DNA of 6,405 nucleotides, taken from contig CALBYK010000077.1 of NCBI GenBank assembly GCA_937889855.1, positions 1 through 6,405 on the forward strand. Direction: 5' to 3'. Every line of letters starts with the position of its first letter. Within the stretch, counting starts at the first letter, position 1. The notes under the pieces were generated by a model, which worked only from the letters and a program-made list of their open reading frames with translations, had not been told where the DNA came from and did no database searches. Origin of the DNA: an uncultured Prevotella sp. Its GTDB lineage: Bacteria > Bacteroidota > Bacteroidia > Bacteroidales > Bacteroidaceae. Both the position numbers and the translations under genes were made by a program. This document shows, piece by piece, positions 1 through 6,110 of this stretch.

Positions 1-1
1 T

Positions 2-736
2 GATGTTGACGTGGCTAAGTGTAAGCAGAGCGGCATCGACCCGTCTACAGTGCTAACCACAATGCAGGGCTACTACGGCGGTATGTATGCTTCGAACTTC
101 AACTCTTACGGTAAGCTCTACCGTGTGTACATCCAGGCTGCCCCGCAGGATCGTGCCGACATAAAGAGTCTCGACAATATCTACGTGCGCACATCGGCTG
201 GCGAGATGGCTCCTATCAAGGAGTATGTCAACCTGAGCCGCGTGTATGGTCCGCAGGAAATCGACCGTTTCAACCTCTTCACATCTATCAATGTGAATGC
301 ATCAGCCGCCGAGGGCTACTCTACCGGCGATGCCATCAAGGCTATGGACGAGGTTGCAAAGACCACATTGCCGGCAGGCTACTCTTACGAGTTCTCTGGC
401 TTGACACGTACCGAGCAGGAGTCTTCCAACTCCACAGCCATCGTGTTCGTGCTCTGCTCGTCTACCTTATCCTCTCGGCACAGTATGAGTCGTACCTGCT
501 CCCGCTCTCGGTTATCCTCTCGATACCTTTCGGTTTGGCTGGAGCCTTCCTCTTCACCAACCTCTTCGGCAAGAACAACGACATCTACATGCAGATTGCG
601 CTCATCATGCTTATCGGCTTGTGTGCCAAGAACGCCATCCTTATCGTGCAGTTTGCTCTGGAGCGCCGCCAGACAGGTATGGCCATCTCATGGTCGGCAG
701 TGCTCGGTGCCTCGGCTCGTCTGCGTCCTATCTTGA
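2..736 (+). pseudogene. RND efflux pump inner-membrane subunit (HAE1/AcrB-like), upstream piece of a frameshifted gene; 5' end outside window
   Basis: This frame is open from the left edge, so the gene begins before the window. Its first 151 codons match the C-terminal half of AcrB-type proton-driven drug exporters. GIDPSTVLTTMQGYYGG corresponds to the periplasmic porter/docking region, and GYSYEFSGLTRTEQ to the stretch just before TM9 (AcrB GVGYDWTGMSYQER). The match holds through TAIVFVLC, ending at about position 457. After that the frame gives a Ser/Arg/Thr-rich, non-membrane sequence that ends at a TGA at 734-736. The true continuation lies in the -1 frame (next entry). The product would therefore lose TM9-TM12 and should not form a working pump. 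In Gram-negative bacteria such pumps work with a periplasmic adaptor, probably upstream of the window, and a TolC-like protein, which is the next gene. The family call is firm. Whether the break is biological or an assembly error cannot be told here. Confidence 0.88.
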
Positions 737-1029
737 TGACCTCTCTCGCCATGATTATCGGTCTTCTTCCGCTGCTCATGCCTTGGGGTGTAGGCTACAA
801 CGGCAACATGACTCTCGGTGCCGCAGCCGTAGGCGGTATGCTTATCGGTATGCTCTGCCAGATTATGGTTGTGCCGGCTCTGTTCTACATCTTCCAGACT
901 CTGCAGGAGAAGATCAAGCCTATCGAGTTTGAGAACGACCATGCCGACGTGGACAGCGAGTTCCACCAGTACACCAACCCGTATGTGGCTGGCGCACTGC
1001 AGGAGCAGATAGACAAGAGTACGAAGTAA
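457..1029 (+). pseudogene. RND efflux pump, downstream piece (TM9-TM12 and C-terminal tail) in the -1 frame
   Basis: From codon 457-459 onward this frame restores the AcrB-type pattern. LVYLILSAQYESYLLP completes TM9 and its following loop. NDIYMQIALIMLIGL and CAKNAILIVQFALERR match the highly conserved TM10-TM11 region (AcrB GLSAKNAILIVEFA). ARLRPILMTSLAMIIGLLPL and the Gly-rich GAAAVGGMLIGML form the last helices. A hydrophilic 40-residue tail follows, ending at TAA 1027-1029. No normal start codon exists at the beginning of this piece. The first in-frame candidates are a TTG at 535 and an ATG at 589, both inside membrane helices, so independent expression of a useful protein is unlikely. 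It shares its reading direction and probably its transcript with the TolC-like gene 146 nt downstream. Confidence 0.88.
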
Positions 1030-1048
1030 GGTATTTAGACGAAGCAAA

Positions 1049-1149
1049 AGAAGTTTGAGAAGTTGAAGAAGTTAGAGCCATTACTATTACTGGTGATAAC
1101 ATGCAAGTATAGCATTTGGCTTTAACTTCTCAGCAAAACGATAACTTCT
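1049..1149 (+). repeat. Array of 9-nt direct repeats plus inverted copies in the pump/outer-membrane gene gap; 14-bp potential stem
   Basis: Three contiguous 9-nt units begin at 1049, 1058 and 1067. They read AGAAGTTTG, AGAAGTTGA and AGAAGTTAG, sharing the core AGAAGTT. Two inverted copies of the core (AACTTCT) lie at 1124-1130 and 1143-1149. The last direct unit and the first inverted copy extend into a longer inverted repeat: AGAAGTTAGAGCCA at 1067-1080 pairs with TGGCTTTAACTTCT at 1117-1130. This gives 14 bp with one G-U pair around a 36-nt loop, and the loop holds a 4-bp stem (ATGC 1101-1104 with GCAT 1112-1115). No T-run follows, so this is not a typical terminator. It might be an mRNA processing or stability element, an operator array, or a remnant of a dispersed intergenic repeat. 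The pattern is seen directly; its function is unknown. Confidence 0.6.
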
Positions 1150-1175
1150 ATAAATACTATAAATTCTCAATAAAA

Positions 1176-2561
1176 ATGAAATTCAACAAGATAATCCTTT
1201 CCGCCGCTGGCGCACTGCTGATGACCAGTTGCGGACTATATACAAAGTACGAGCGCCCAGAGGTTGACACGAAGGGACTCGTGCGCGACACGCAGAGCAC
1301 GACCGACACGCTCGCCGTCGCCGATACCACCAGCTTCGGCAACCTGCCGTGGCGCTCGGTGTTCACCGACTCGCAGCTTCAGTCGCTCATAGAGAAAGGT
1401 TTGGCCAACAACACCGACCTTCTCAACGCCGCACTCAACGTCAAGACTGTAGAAGACCAGCTTATGGTGGCCAAACTCGCATTCGTGCCGGGATTCACCT
1501 TCTCTCCGCAGGGAACCGTTGCATCATGGGACGGAGGCAAGGCCACAAAGACCTACTCGCTGCCTATCTCTGCCTCATGGAGCGTTGACCTCTTCGGCAA
1601 CCTCCTCAACCAGAAGCGCTCGGCACAGATGGCACTTCTCGCCACAAAGGACTACCAGCAGGTGGTACAGACAAAGGTGATATCAAACATCGCCAACATG
1701 TACTACACGCTGCTTATGCTCGACAAGCAGCTTCAGGTGGTCAATGATATGACCAAGCTCACCGAGGAGACTTGGAACATCATGAAGATTCAGAAGGAAC
1801 TCGGACGCGTGAAGGAGACTTCCGTTCAGAGCGCCGAGGCCAACTACTACTCAGTACAGGCACAGGCTGCCGACCTAAAGCGCCAGATACGCGAGACAGA
1901 GAACTCGCTCTCGCTGCTTCTCGGTCAGCAGGCACAGACCATACAGCGAGGCACATTCGACGGACAGTCGCTCCCGACACAGTTCTCTACCGGAGTCAAC
2001 ATCCAGTTGCTCAACAACCGCCCCGATGTTCACTACGCTGAGATGTCACTTGCACAGTGCTTCTATAATGTCAACACTGCCCGCTCGAAATTCTATCCCA
2101 ACATCACAATATCTGGCACAGGCGCCTTCACCAACTCAGCCGGTGCCGGCATCGTGAACCCGGGCAAGTGGCTTCTCTCTGCCGTTGGCTCGCTCACACA
2201 GCCAATCTTCGCACACGGACAGCTCATCGCTGGTCTGAAGGTGGCAAAGAACCAACAGGAACAAGCCTACAACACATGGCAGCAGGCTGTGCTGTCGGCA
2301 GGCTCGGAAGTGAGCAACGCCCTCGTGCTCTACAACTCGTCTGACGAGAAGTCGAAGCTTGAGGCAAAGCAGGTGGAGAGCCTGAAGAAGAACGTCGACT
2401 ACAACAAGATGTTGTTCAACGATGGTTCGGCAACTTACCTTGAGGTAATCACCGCACAGCAGAGCCTGCTCAATGCCGAACTCTCGAAGGTGGCCGACGA
2501 CTTCTACAAGATGCAGGCTGTCGTGAACCTCTACTATGCATTGGGCGGAGGAAGATATTAA
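1176..2561 (+). CDS. TolC/OprM-type (NodT family) outer-membrane efflux lipoprotein
   Basis: This 461-residue protein is the outer-membrane channel of a tripartite efflux system, carrying substrates from the RND pump and adaptor out of the cell. The start at ATG 1176 gives a lipoprotein signal peptide, MKFNKIILSAAGALLMTSC, with Cys19 as the likely lipidated residue. The lipobox LMTSC is slightly off consensus at -3, which is common in Bacteroidetes. Two OEP repeats are visible. The first (about 58-250) starts with LPWRSVFTDSQLQSLIEKGL and contains long coiled-coil helices. The second (about 270-455) carries the family signature LLNNRPDVHYAEMSLA (278-293), then ARSKFYPNITISGTGAF (302-318) and LTQPIFAHGQL (340-350). 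The C-terminus ends in YYALGGGRY, as expected for the family. Length is normal. An in-frame TTG at 1116 would add 20 hydrophilic residues ahead of the signal peptide and is rejected. The LpxA-like gene follows after 19 nt, suggesting cotranscription. Confidence 0.93.
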   Translation: MKFNKIILSAAGALLMTSCGLYTKYERPEVDTKGLVRDTQSTTDTLAVADTTSFGNLPWRSVFTDSQLQSLIEKGLANNTDLLNAALNVKTVEDQLMVAKLAFVPGFTFSPQGTVASWDGGKATKTYSLPISASWSVDLFGNLLNQKRSAQMALLATKDYQQVVQTKVISNIANMYYTLLMLDKQLQVVNDMTKLTEETWNIMKIQKELGRVKETSVQSAEANYYSVQAQAADLKRQIRETENSLSLLLGQQAQTIQRGTFDGQSLPTQFSTGVNIQLLNNRPDVHYAEMSLAQCFYNVNTARSKFYPNITISGTGAFTNSAGAGIVNPGKWLLSAVGSLTQPIFAHGQLIAGLKVAKNQQEQAYNTWQQAVLSAGSEVSNALVLYNSSDEKSKLEAKQVESLKKNVDYNKMLFNDGSATYLEVITAQQSLLNAELSKVADDFYKMQAVVNLYYALGGGRY

Positions 2562-2580
2562 TCTTTAAAACTTGAAAATT

Positions 2581-3354
2581 ATGATTAGTGACAAAGCATA
2601 TATAGCCCCGGGCGCGAAGATTGGCAACAACGTTACAATCTATCCTTTCGCCTATATAGAGGACGATGTTGTGATTGGCGACGACTGCATAATCTATCCT
2701 TACGTGAGCATCATGAAGGGCACCCGTATGGGCCGCGGCAACAAGGTTTATCAGAACACGGTGCTCGGCGCAGAACCGCAGGACTTCAACTTCAAGGGCG
2801 ACGCTACACGCCTTGTTATCGGCGACGAGAACATCTTCCGCGAGAACGTGGTTGTCAACCGCGCCACATTCACCGACGGCGAGACACGCATCGGCAACCG
2901 CAACTTCTTCATGGAGGGCGTGCATATCTCACACGACACCAAGGTGAGCGACTACGTGACCTTCGGCTACGGCACAAAGATTGCGGGCGACTGCGAGATT
3001 CACAGCGCCGTGATATTCTCATCAAGCGTCATCGTCAACGCCAACGTGCGTGTGGGCGGTGCGTCGATGGTGACGAGCGGCGTGCGCATCTCAAAGGACG
3101 TGCCTCCGTTCATCGTAGCTACCGACAACCCCGTGCGCTATGCTGGCGTGAACGAGGGGTTGCTCAAGACATCGGGCACAACCGAAAAGGTCATTTCGCA
3201 CATCGCCAATGCCTATCGCCTCGTGTTCCACGGTCAGACCAGCGTGTTTGACGCCATCAACCAGATTAAGGAGCAGGTGCCGCCGGGCAAGGAAATCAAC
3301 TCTATCGTGAAGTTCCTTGAGGGCAGCAAGATAGGCATCATCAGCAAGATTTAA
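2581..3354 (+). CDS. LpxA-like acyl-ACP:UDP-GlcNAc O-acyltransferase paralog (left-handed beta-helix), with altered active-site positions
   Basis: The 257-residue protein aligns end to end with LpxA (E. coli 262 aa), the enzyme that adds the first acyl chain to UDP-GlcNAc in lipid A synthesis. Hexapeptide-repeat coils fill about residues 1-185, and a helical tail (ISHIANAYRLVF, 205-216) follows as in LpxA. His118 in HISHD matches the catalytic His125, and His115 matches His122. By recalled alignment, other functional positions differ: Lys76 is Asn70, His99 is Asn93, His144 is Asp137, His160 of the HQF motif is Asn153, Gly173 (acyl-chain ruler) is Ser166, and Arg204/Arg205 are Thr197/Ser198. 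This suggests a paralog with another acyl donor or sugar acceptor, or weak activity, rather than the housekeeping enzyme. Bacteroidetes usually encode canonical LpxA beside LpxC-FabZ, which is not seen here. The ATG at 2581 matches the LpxA N-terminus; the TTG at 2572 is not needed. It is probably the last gene of the efflux operon. Confidence 0.88.
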   Translation: MISDKAYIAPGAKIGNNVTIYPFAYIEDDVVIGDDCIIYPYVSIMKGTRMGRGNKVYQNTVLGAEPQDFNFKGDATRLVIGDENIFRENVVVNRATFTDGETRIGNRNFFMEGVHISHDTKVSDYVTFGYGTKIAGDCEIHSAVIFSSSVIVNANVRVGGASMVTSGVRISKDVPPFIVATDNPVRYAGVNEGLLKTSGTTEKVISHIANAYRLVFHGQTSVFDAINQIKEQVPPGKEINSIVKFLEGSKIGIISKI

Positions 3355-3370
3355 AACAGGCACCCCTTGA

Positions 3371-3382
3371 AATACATGTATT
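3371..3382. repeat. 12-bp perfect palindrome in the 3' untranslated region
   Basis: AATACATGTATT is a perfect 12-bp palindrome 17 nt after the LpxA-like stop codon, in AT-rich DNA. An 8-bp palindrome, GAAATTTC, follows at 3392-3399. They could be protein-binding dyads or chance matches in AT-rich sequence. No nearby promoter supports an operator role. Confidence 0.3.
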
Positions 3383-3435
3383 ATATAAACAGAAATTTCA
3401 TACCTTTTATATATTAGTGTTGTTATTTCAAAAGA

Positions 3436-3479
3436 AGCGGCAGGGTAGACGTGATGTCCACCTTGCCGCTATATTTTTT
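3436..3479 (+). terminator. Strong rho-independent terminator ending the efflux/LpxA-like block
   Basis: The arms AGCGGCAGGG (3436-3445) and CCTTGCCGCT (3461-3470) form a 10-bp stem with one G-U pair. An inner GAC/GTC stem (3448-3450 with 3456-3458) is capped by a GTGAT loop. A run of six T follows at 3474-3479. It lies 81 nt after the LpxA-like stop codon and separates this block from the GH95 gene. Confidence 0.9.
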
Positions 3480-3495
3480 GCATAATCACCTTACC

Positions 3496-3577
3496 TTTTT
3501 GTCGTATTATACCATTCTTGGCGAAAAACAATCATTTTGTGACTTTTTCGTATCTTTTCATTATTAGTTTTTCGTGT
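3496..3577 (+). repeat. Three-copy TTTTT(G/T)CGTRT-like repeat upstream of the GH95 gene
   Basis: TTTTTCGTAT at 3544-3553 and TTTTTCGTGT at 3568-3577 share an exact 8-nt TTTTTCGT core and are 24 nt apart. A looser copy, TTTTTGTCGTAT, lies at 3496-3507. They precede or touch the -7 element at 3577-3584, so they sit where an activator or UP-type contact could act. Function is inferred only from position and repetition. Confidence 0.35.
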
Positions 3578-3584
3578 AATTTTG
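3577..3584 (+). promoter_or_regulatory. Bacteroidetes -7 element (TAnnTTTG) for the GH95 gene
   Basis: TAATTTTG fits the Bacteroidetes sigma-ABfr -7 consensus TAnnTTTG exactly. It lies 38 nt before the ATG at 3623, giving a plausible short leader of about 30 nt. No good -33 TTTG lies 19-21 nt upstream; the region holds only T-runs (3544-3548 and 3555-3558). A promoter with a weak -33 box often needs an activator, which would fit a glycan-inducible gene. Confidence 0.5.
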
Positions 3585-3622
3585 CAACGGCAAATGATAA
3601 AGATAACCTAAATAAACAATTT

Positions 3623-5947
3623 ATGGACATCAGAAAATGTATTGTATCGGTCATGTCACTGCTCTTTTCGGTAGCGACATGGGCAGGCAATGTGTTGTGG
3701 TATCAGCATCCGGCAAAGGAATGGATGGAAGCACTCCCGTTGGGTAATGGACGACTTGCCGCCATGGTGTATGGCGGCATTGCCCAGGAGCGGATTGCTT
3801 TGGGCGAGATAAGCCTTTGGTCGGGTCGTCCCGACTCAACCGATAATGACCTGTGCGGACGCGACAAGCTCGACGCTATGCGTAAGTGTTTCTTTGCGGG
3901 CGACCCGGAGAAAGGCAACAGGCTTGGTGAGCAGTATCTTATGGGGAAGGGACGCTCCTTCGGCACACATCTGCCAATGGGCGACCTTGTGATTGACTTC
4001 AAGTTTGCCTCTGACATGGTGCGCAACTATCGCCGCGAGCTCGACATGGACAATTCAGTGGCTACCGTGACATTTGAGTGCGGAGGTGTGAAGTATCGCC
4101 GTGAGTGCATAGCTTCATATCCTGGCAGTGTGGTGGTCATGCGCGTGACAGCCGACAAGCCAGGCTCAGTCAGTGGACGCTTCTCGCTGCAACTCCTTCG
4201 CAAGGCGGCTGTAAGTGCCACCGACAACGGACTTGCCTACGCAGGCAAGGTGGACTTCCCTATGCACGGTGAGGGCGGTGTGGAGTTCTGCGGCATGGTG
4301 AAAGTGACAGCCGATGGCGGCAAAGTGTCACACACAGGCAGCACGACGAGTGTAGAGGGAGCCGATGCCGTCACATTATATATAGACATACGCACCGACT
4401 ACAACGATGCGGCATACTCGAAGACTTGCTCGCGCAATATCGAGCAGGCTGTGGCTATGGGTTATGATGCCATAAAGTCGGCCCATACAACCGACTATAA
4501 GGCATTGTTCGGACGAATGGACATCAACCTCGGTGAGGGCGGCGACTCACTGCCAACCGACACGCGGCTTGCCTTGGCAAAGTCGGGCGCGTCCGACCCA
4601 GTGCTCGACGCTCTGTTCTTCCAGTACGGACGCTATATGCTCATCTCGTCGTCGCGTCCCAACGGCACGCCGCTTTGCGCCAACCTGCAGGGTATATGGA
4701 ACGACAACATGGCGTGCAACATGCCATGGACGTGCGACTATCATCTCGACATCAATATTGAGCAGAACTACTGGTCGGCAAACCGTGTGAACCTTGCCGA
4801 CTGCAATGCCCCGCTGTTCAACTATATTGGTTTTCTTGCCGATCATGGTGCCGCCACCGCCCGCAAGATGTATGGCTCACGCGGATGGGTGGCGCATACC
4901 GTGTGCAACGCCTGGGGCTACACCTCTCCGGGATGGGGCGTAGGTTGGGGCATGAATGTCACCGGAGGAGCATGGCTCGCCACGCATCTCTGGAGCCACT
5001 ATCTCTATACCCAAGACCGTAAGTGGCTCGCCTCTGAAGGCTATCCGCTAATCAAACGCACGGCTGAATTCTTTGTCGATTATATGACAACCGACCCGAA
5101 TAGCGGTTTTCTCGTAACAGGTCCGAGCATCTCGCCAGAGAATGGCTATGTGTCGAAGAAAGGCAACCATCTGAGTCTGGCTATGATGCCGACAATCGAC
5201 CGCGCCATTGTCAGCGACATTTATTATGCCTGCATTGAGGCATCAAGGATATTGGGAGTCGACTCCAAGCTGCGCCACCGCTTGGAGAGCGACATCAAGC
5301 GTCTGCCCCCGTTGAGAATATCAAGCGATGGGCAGGTGTGCGAATGGCTTGACGATGTGCGCCGCAGCGATCCCTCGCACCGTCATTCGTCGCATCTGTT
5401 GTCGCTCTTCCCGTTGGGACAGATTTCCTACAGCCGTACACCCGAACTCATGAAGGCAGCGCGTATCGGCTTGGAGAAGCAGACAGCTTCAGCCAACTGG
5501 GAGGACACTGAGTGGAGCACCGCCAATATGCTGTGTTTCTATGCACGTATGAAGGATGCTCAGGTGGCATATGGCTGGCTCCAGAACCTTTTCAAGCGTT
5601 TCACGCGCGAGAATCTTATGACAGTATCGCCTGCCGGTATTGCTGGAGCAGGCAACGACATCTTCAGTTTTGATGCTACCGAGGCGAGCGTGGCTGGCAT
5701 GTGTGAGATGCTCATGCAGAGCTACGACGGTTGTATCGACTTCCTTCCTGCCCTTCCCGCCCAGTGGTCAGACGGCTACGTACGCGGACTTTGTGCCGAG
5801 GGAGGACTTGTGGTTGATATGGAATGGGCTTGTGGAAAGATGAAGACAGCCACCATTCATGCCACCACCGACTGCTCATTTCGCATAAAAGGCATTGACA
5901 AGGAAATATCAATGAAAAGGGGTGCTACGCACAATTTCAGCTTCTAA
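3623..5947 (+). CDS. Secreted GH95 family alpha-L-fucosidase-like glycoside hydrolase
   Basis: The 774-residue protein is expected to cleave terminal alpha-L-fucose (typically alpha-1,2-linked) by an inverting mechanism in the periplasm. ATG 3623 gives a signal peptide (1-21, ending VATWA). The in-frame TTG at 3518 lies upstream of the promoter and is rejected. The N-terminal beta domain opens with LWYQHPAKEWMEALPLGNGR (25-44). The (alpha/alpha)6 core carries NLQGIWN (354-360), HLDINIEQNYW (374-384), SPENG (504-508), HRHSSH (586-591) and FDATEASVAGMCEM (683-696). Compared with B. bifidum AfcA, His374 matches His419, Asn378 matches Asn423, Asp684 matches Asp766, and Glu506 is the probable acid (Glu566). 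Asp376 replaces catalytic Asn421, and the usual DGNFG after the Asp is not kept. His374 argues against the alpha-L-galactosidase variants, which as I recall have Thr there. Length is normal and the family call is firm; the exact substrate is open. A SusC gene follows, suggesting a glycan-utilization locus. Confidence 0.93.
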   Translation: MDIRKCIVSVMSLLFSVATWAGNVLWYQHPAKEWMEALPLGNGRLAAMVYGGIAQERIALGEISLWSGRPDSTDNDLCGRDKLDAMRKCFFAGDPEKGNRLGEQYLMGKGRSFGTHLPMGDLVIDFKFASDMVRNYRRELDMDNSVATVTFECGGVKYRRECIASYPGSVVVMRVTADKPGSVSGRFSLQLLRKAAVSATDNGLAYAGKVDFPMHGEGGVEFCGMVKVTADGGKVSHTGSTTSVEGADAVTLYIDIRTDYNDAAYSKTCSRNIEQAVAMGYDAIKSAHTTDYKALFGRMDINLGEGGDSLPTDTRLALAKSGASDPVLDALFFQYGRYMLISSSRPNGTPLCANLQGIWNDNMACNMPWTCDYHLDINIEQNYWSANRVNLADCNAPLFNYIGFLADHGAATARKMYGSRGWVAHTVCNAWGYTSPGWGVGWGMNVTGGAWLATHLWSHYLYTQDRKWLASEGYPLIKRTAEFFVDYMTTDPNSGFLVTGPSISPENGYVSKKGNHLSLAMMPTIDRAIVSDIYYACIEASRILGVDSKLRHRLESDIKRLPPLRISSDGQVCEWLDDVRRSDPSHRHSSHLLSLFPLGQISYSRTPELMKAARIGLEKQTASANWEDTEWSTANMLCFYARMKDAQVAYGWLQNLFKRFTRENLMTVSPAGIAGAGNDIFSFDATEASVAGMCEMLMQSYDGCIDFLPALPAQWSDGYVRGLCAEGGLVVDMEWACGKMKTATIHATTDCSFRIKGIDKEISMKRGATHNFSF

Positions 5948-5954
5948 AAGGTGC

Positions 5955-5980
5955 AAATGGGCGCAGAAACGCCCATTTTT
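5955..5980 (+). terminator. Rho-independent terminator after the GH95 gene
   Basis: AAATGGGCG (5955-5963) pairs perfectly with CGCCCATTT (5970-5978) around a CAGAAA loop, and the T-run continues to 5980. It starts 7 nt after the GH95 stop codon. Its T-run overlaps a possible -33 box (TTTG 5978-5981) of the next gene, so the SusC-like gene is probably transcribed separately from GH95. Confidence 0.85.
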
Positions 5981-6011
5981 GACCCCATTTTTACATTTTA
6001 TGCTATTTTTG
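5978..6011 (+). promoter_or_regulatory. Candidate Bacteroidetes promoter (distal) for the SusC-like gene
   Basis: A TTTG at 5978-5981 and TATTTTTG at 6004-6011 fit the -33 and -7 consensus sequences. The 22-nt spacer is slightly longer than the usual 19-21. Use of this promoter would give a leader of roughly 90 nt before ATG 6111. The -33 box lies within the T-run of the GH95 terminator. Confidence 0.4.
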
Positions 6012-6037
6012 CGTCATTTTTAGTGGTCGACAAATGT

Positions 6038-6045
6038 TAAATTTG
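6038..6045 (+). promoter_or_regulatory. Alternative -7 element (proximal) for the SusC-like gene
   Basis: TAAATTTG matches TAnnTTTG exactly and lies 65 nt before the start codon. There is no clear TTTG at the right distance upstream, only the T-run at 6017-6021. It could be an activator-dependent promoter or an alternative to the element at 6004-6011. Confidence 0.4.
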
Positions 6046-6110
6046 CAATCGTAAAACCTACACAACTCACAGGAAAAGATAATTACATTAAACTAAATAA
6101 CTATAATCAT

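Noticed and set aside
440..470. Programmed ribosomal frameshifting in the pump gene
   Set aside because: The junction GCTCTGCTCGTCT has no X-XXY-YYZ slippery heptamer and no evident downstream hairpin or pseudoknot. The joined protein would still be two residues short in a membrane helix, so a deletion or assembly error fits better.
688..1047. Reverse-strand open frame of 119 codons opposite the pump gene
   Set aside because: It lies opposite strongly conserved pump codons, shows no recognizable domain, and is explained by codon bias of the sense strand.
1049..1075. CRISPR-like repeat array
   Set aside because: The units are only 9 nt, contiguous and without spacers, so this is a short tandem repeat.
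1067..1130. Hairpin between the pump and outer-membrane genes as an intrinsic terminator
   Set aside because: The 36-nt loop is too large and no T-run follows the 3' arm, so it was listed as a repeat element instead.
2470..2925. Reverse-strand open frame of 151 codons opposite the outer-membrane/LpxA-like junction
   Set aside because: It spans the antisense of two well-supported genes and has no recognizable domain or promoter.
3518..3622. N-terminal extension of the GH95 protein from TTG 3518
   Set aside because: It would start upstream of the -7 element at 3577-3584 and bury the signal peptide that begins at ATG 3623.
6071..6078. AGGAAAAG as a Shine-Dalgarno site for the SusC-like gene
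   Set aside because: It lies over 30 nt upstream of the start codon, too far for ribosome binding, and Bacteroidetes rarely use such sites.
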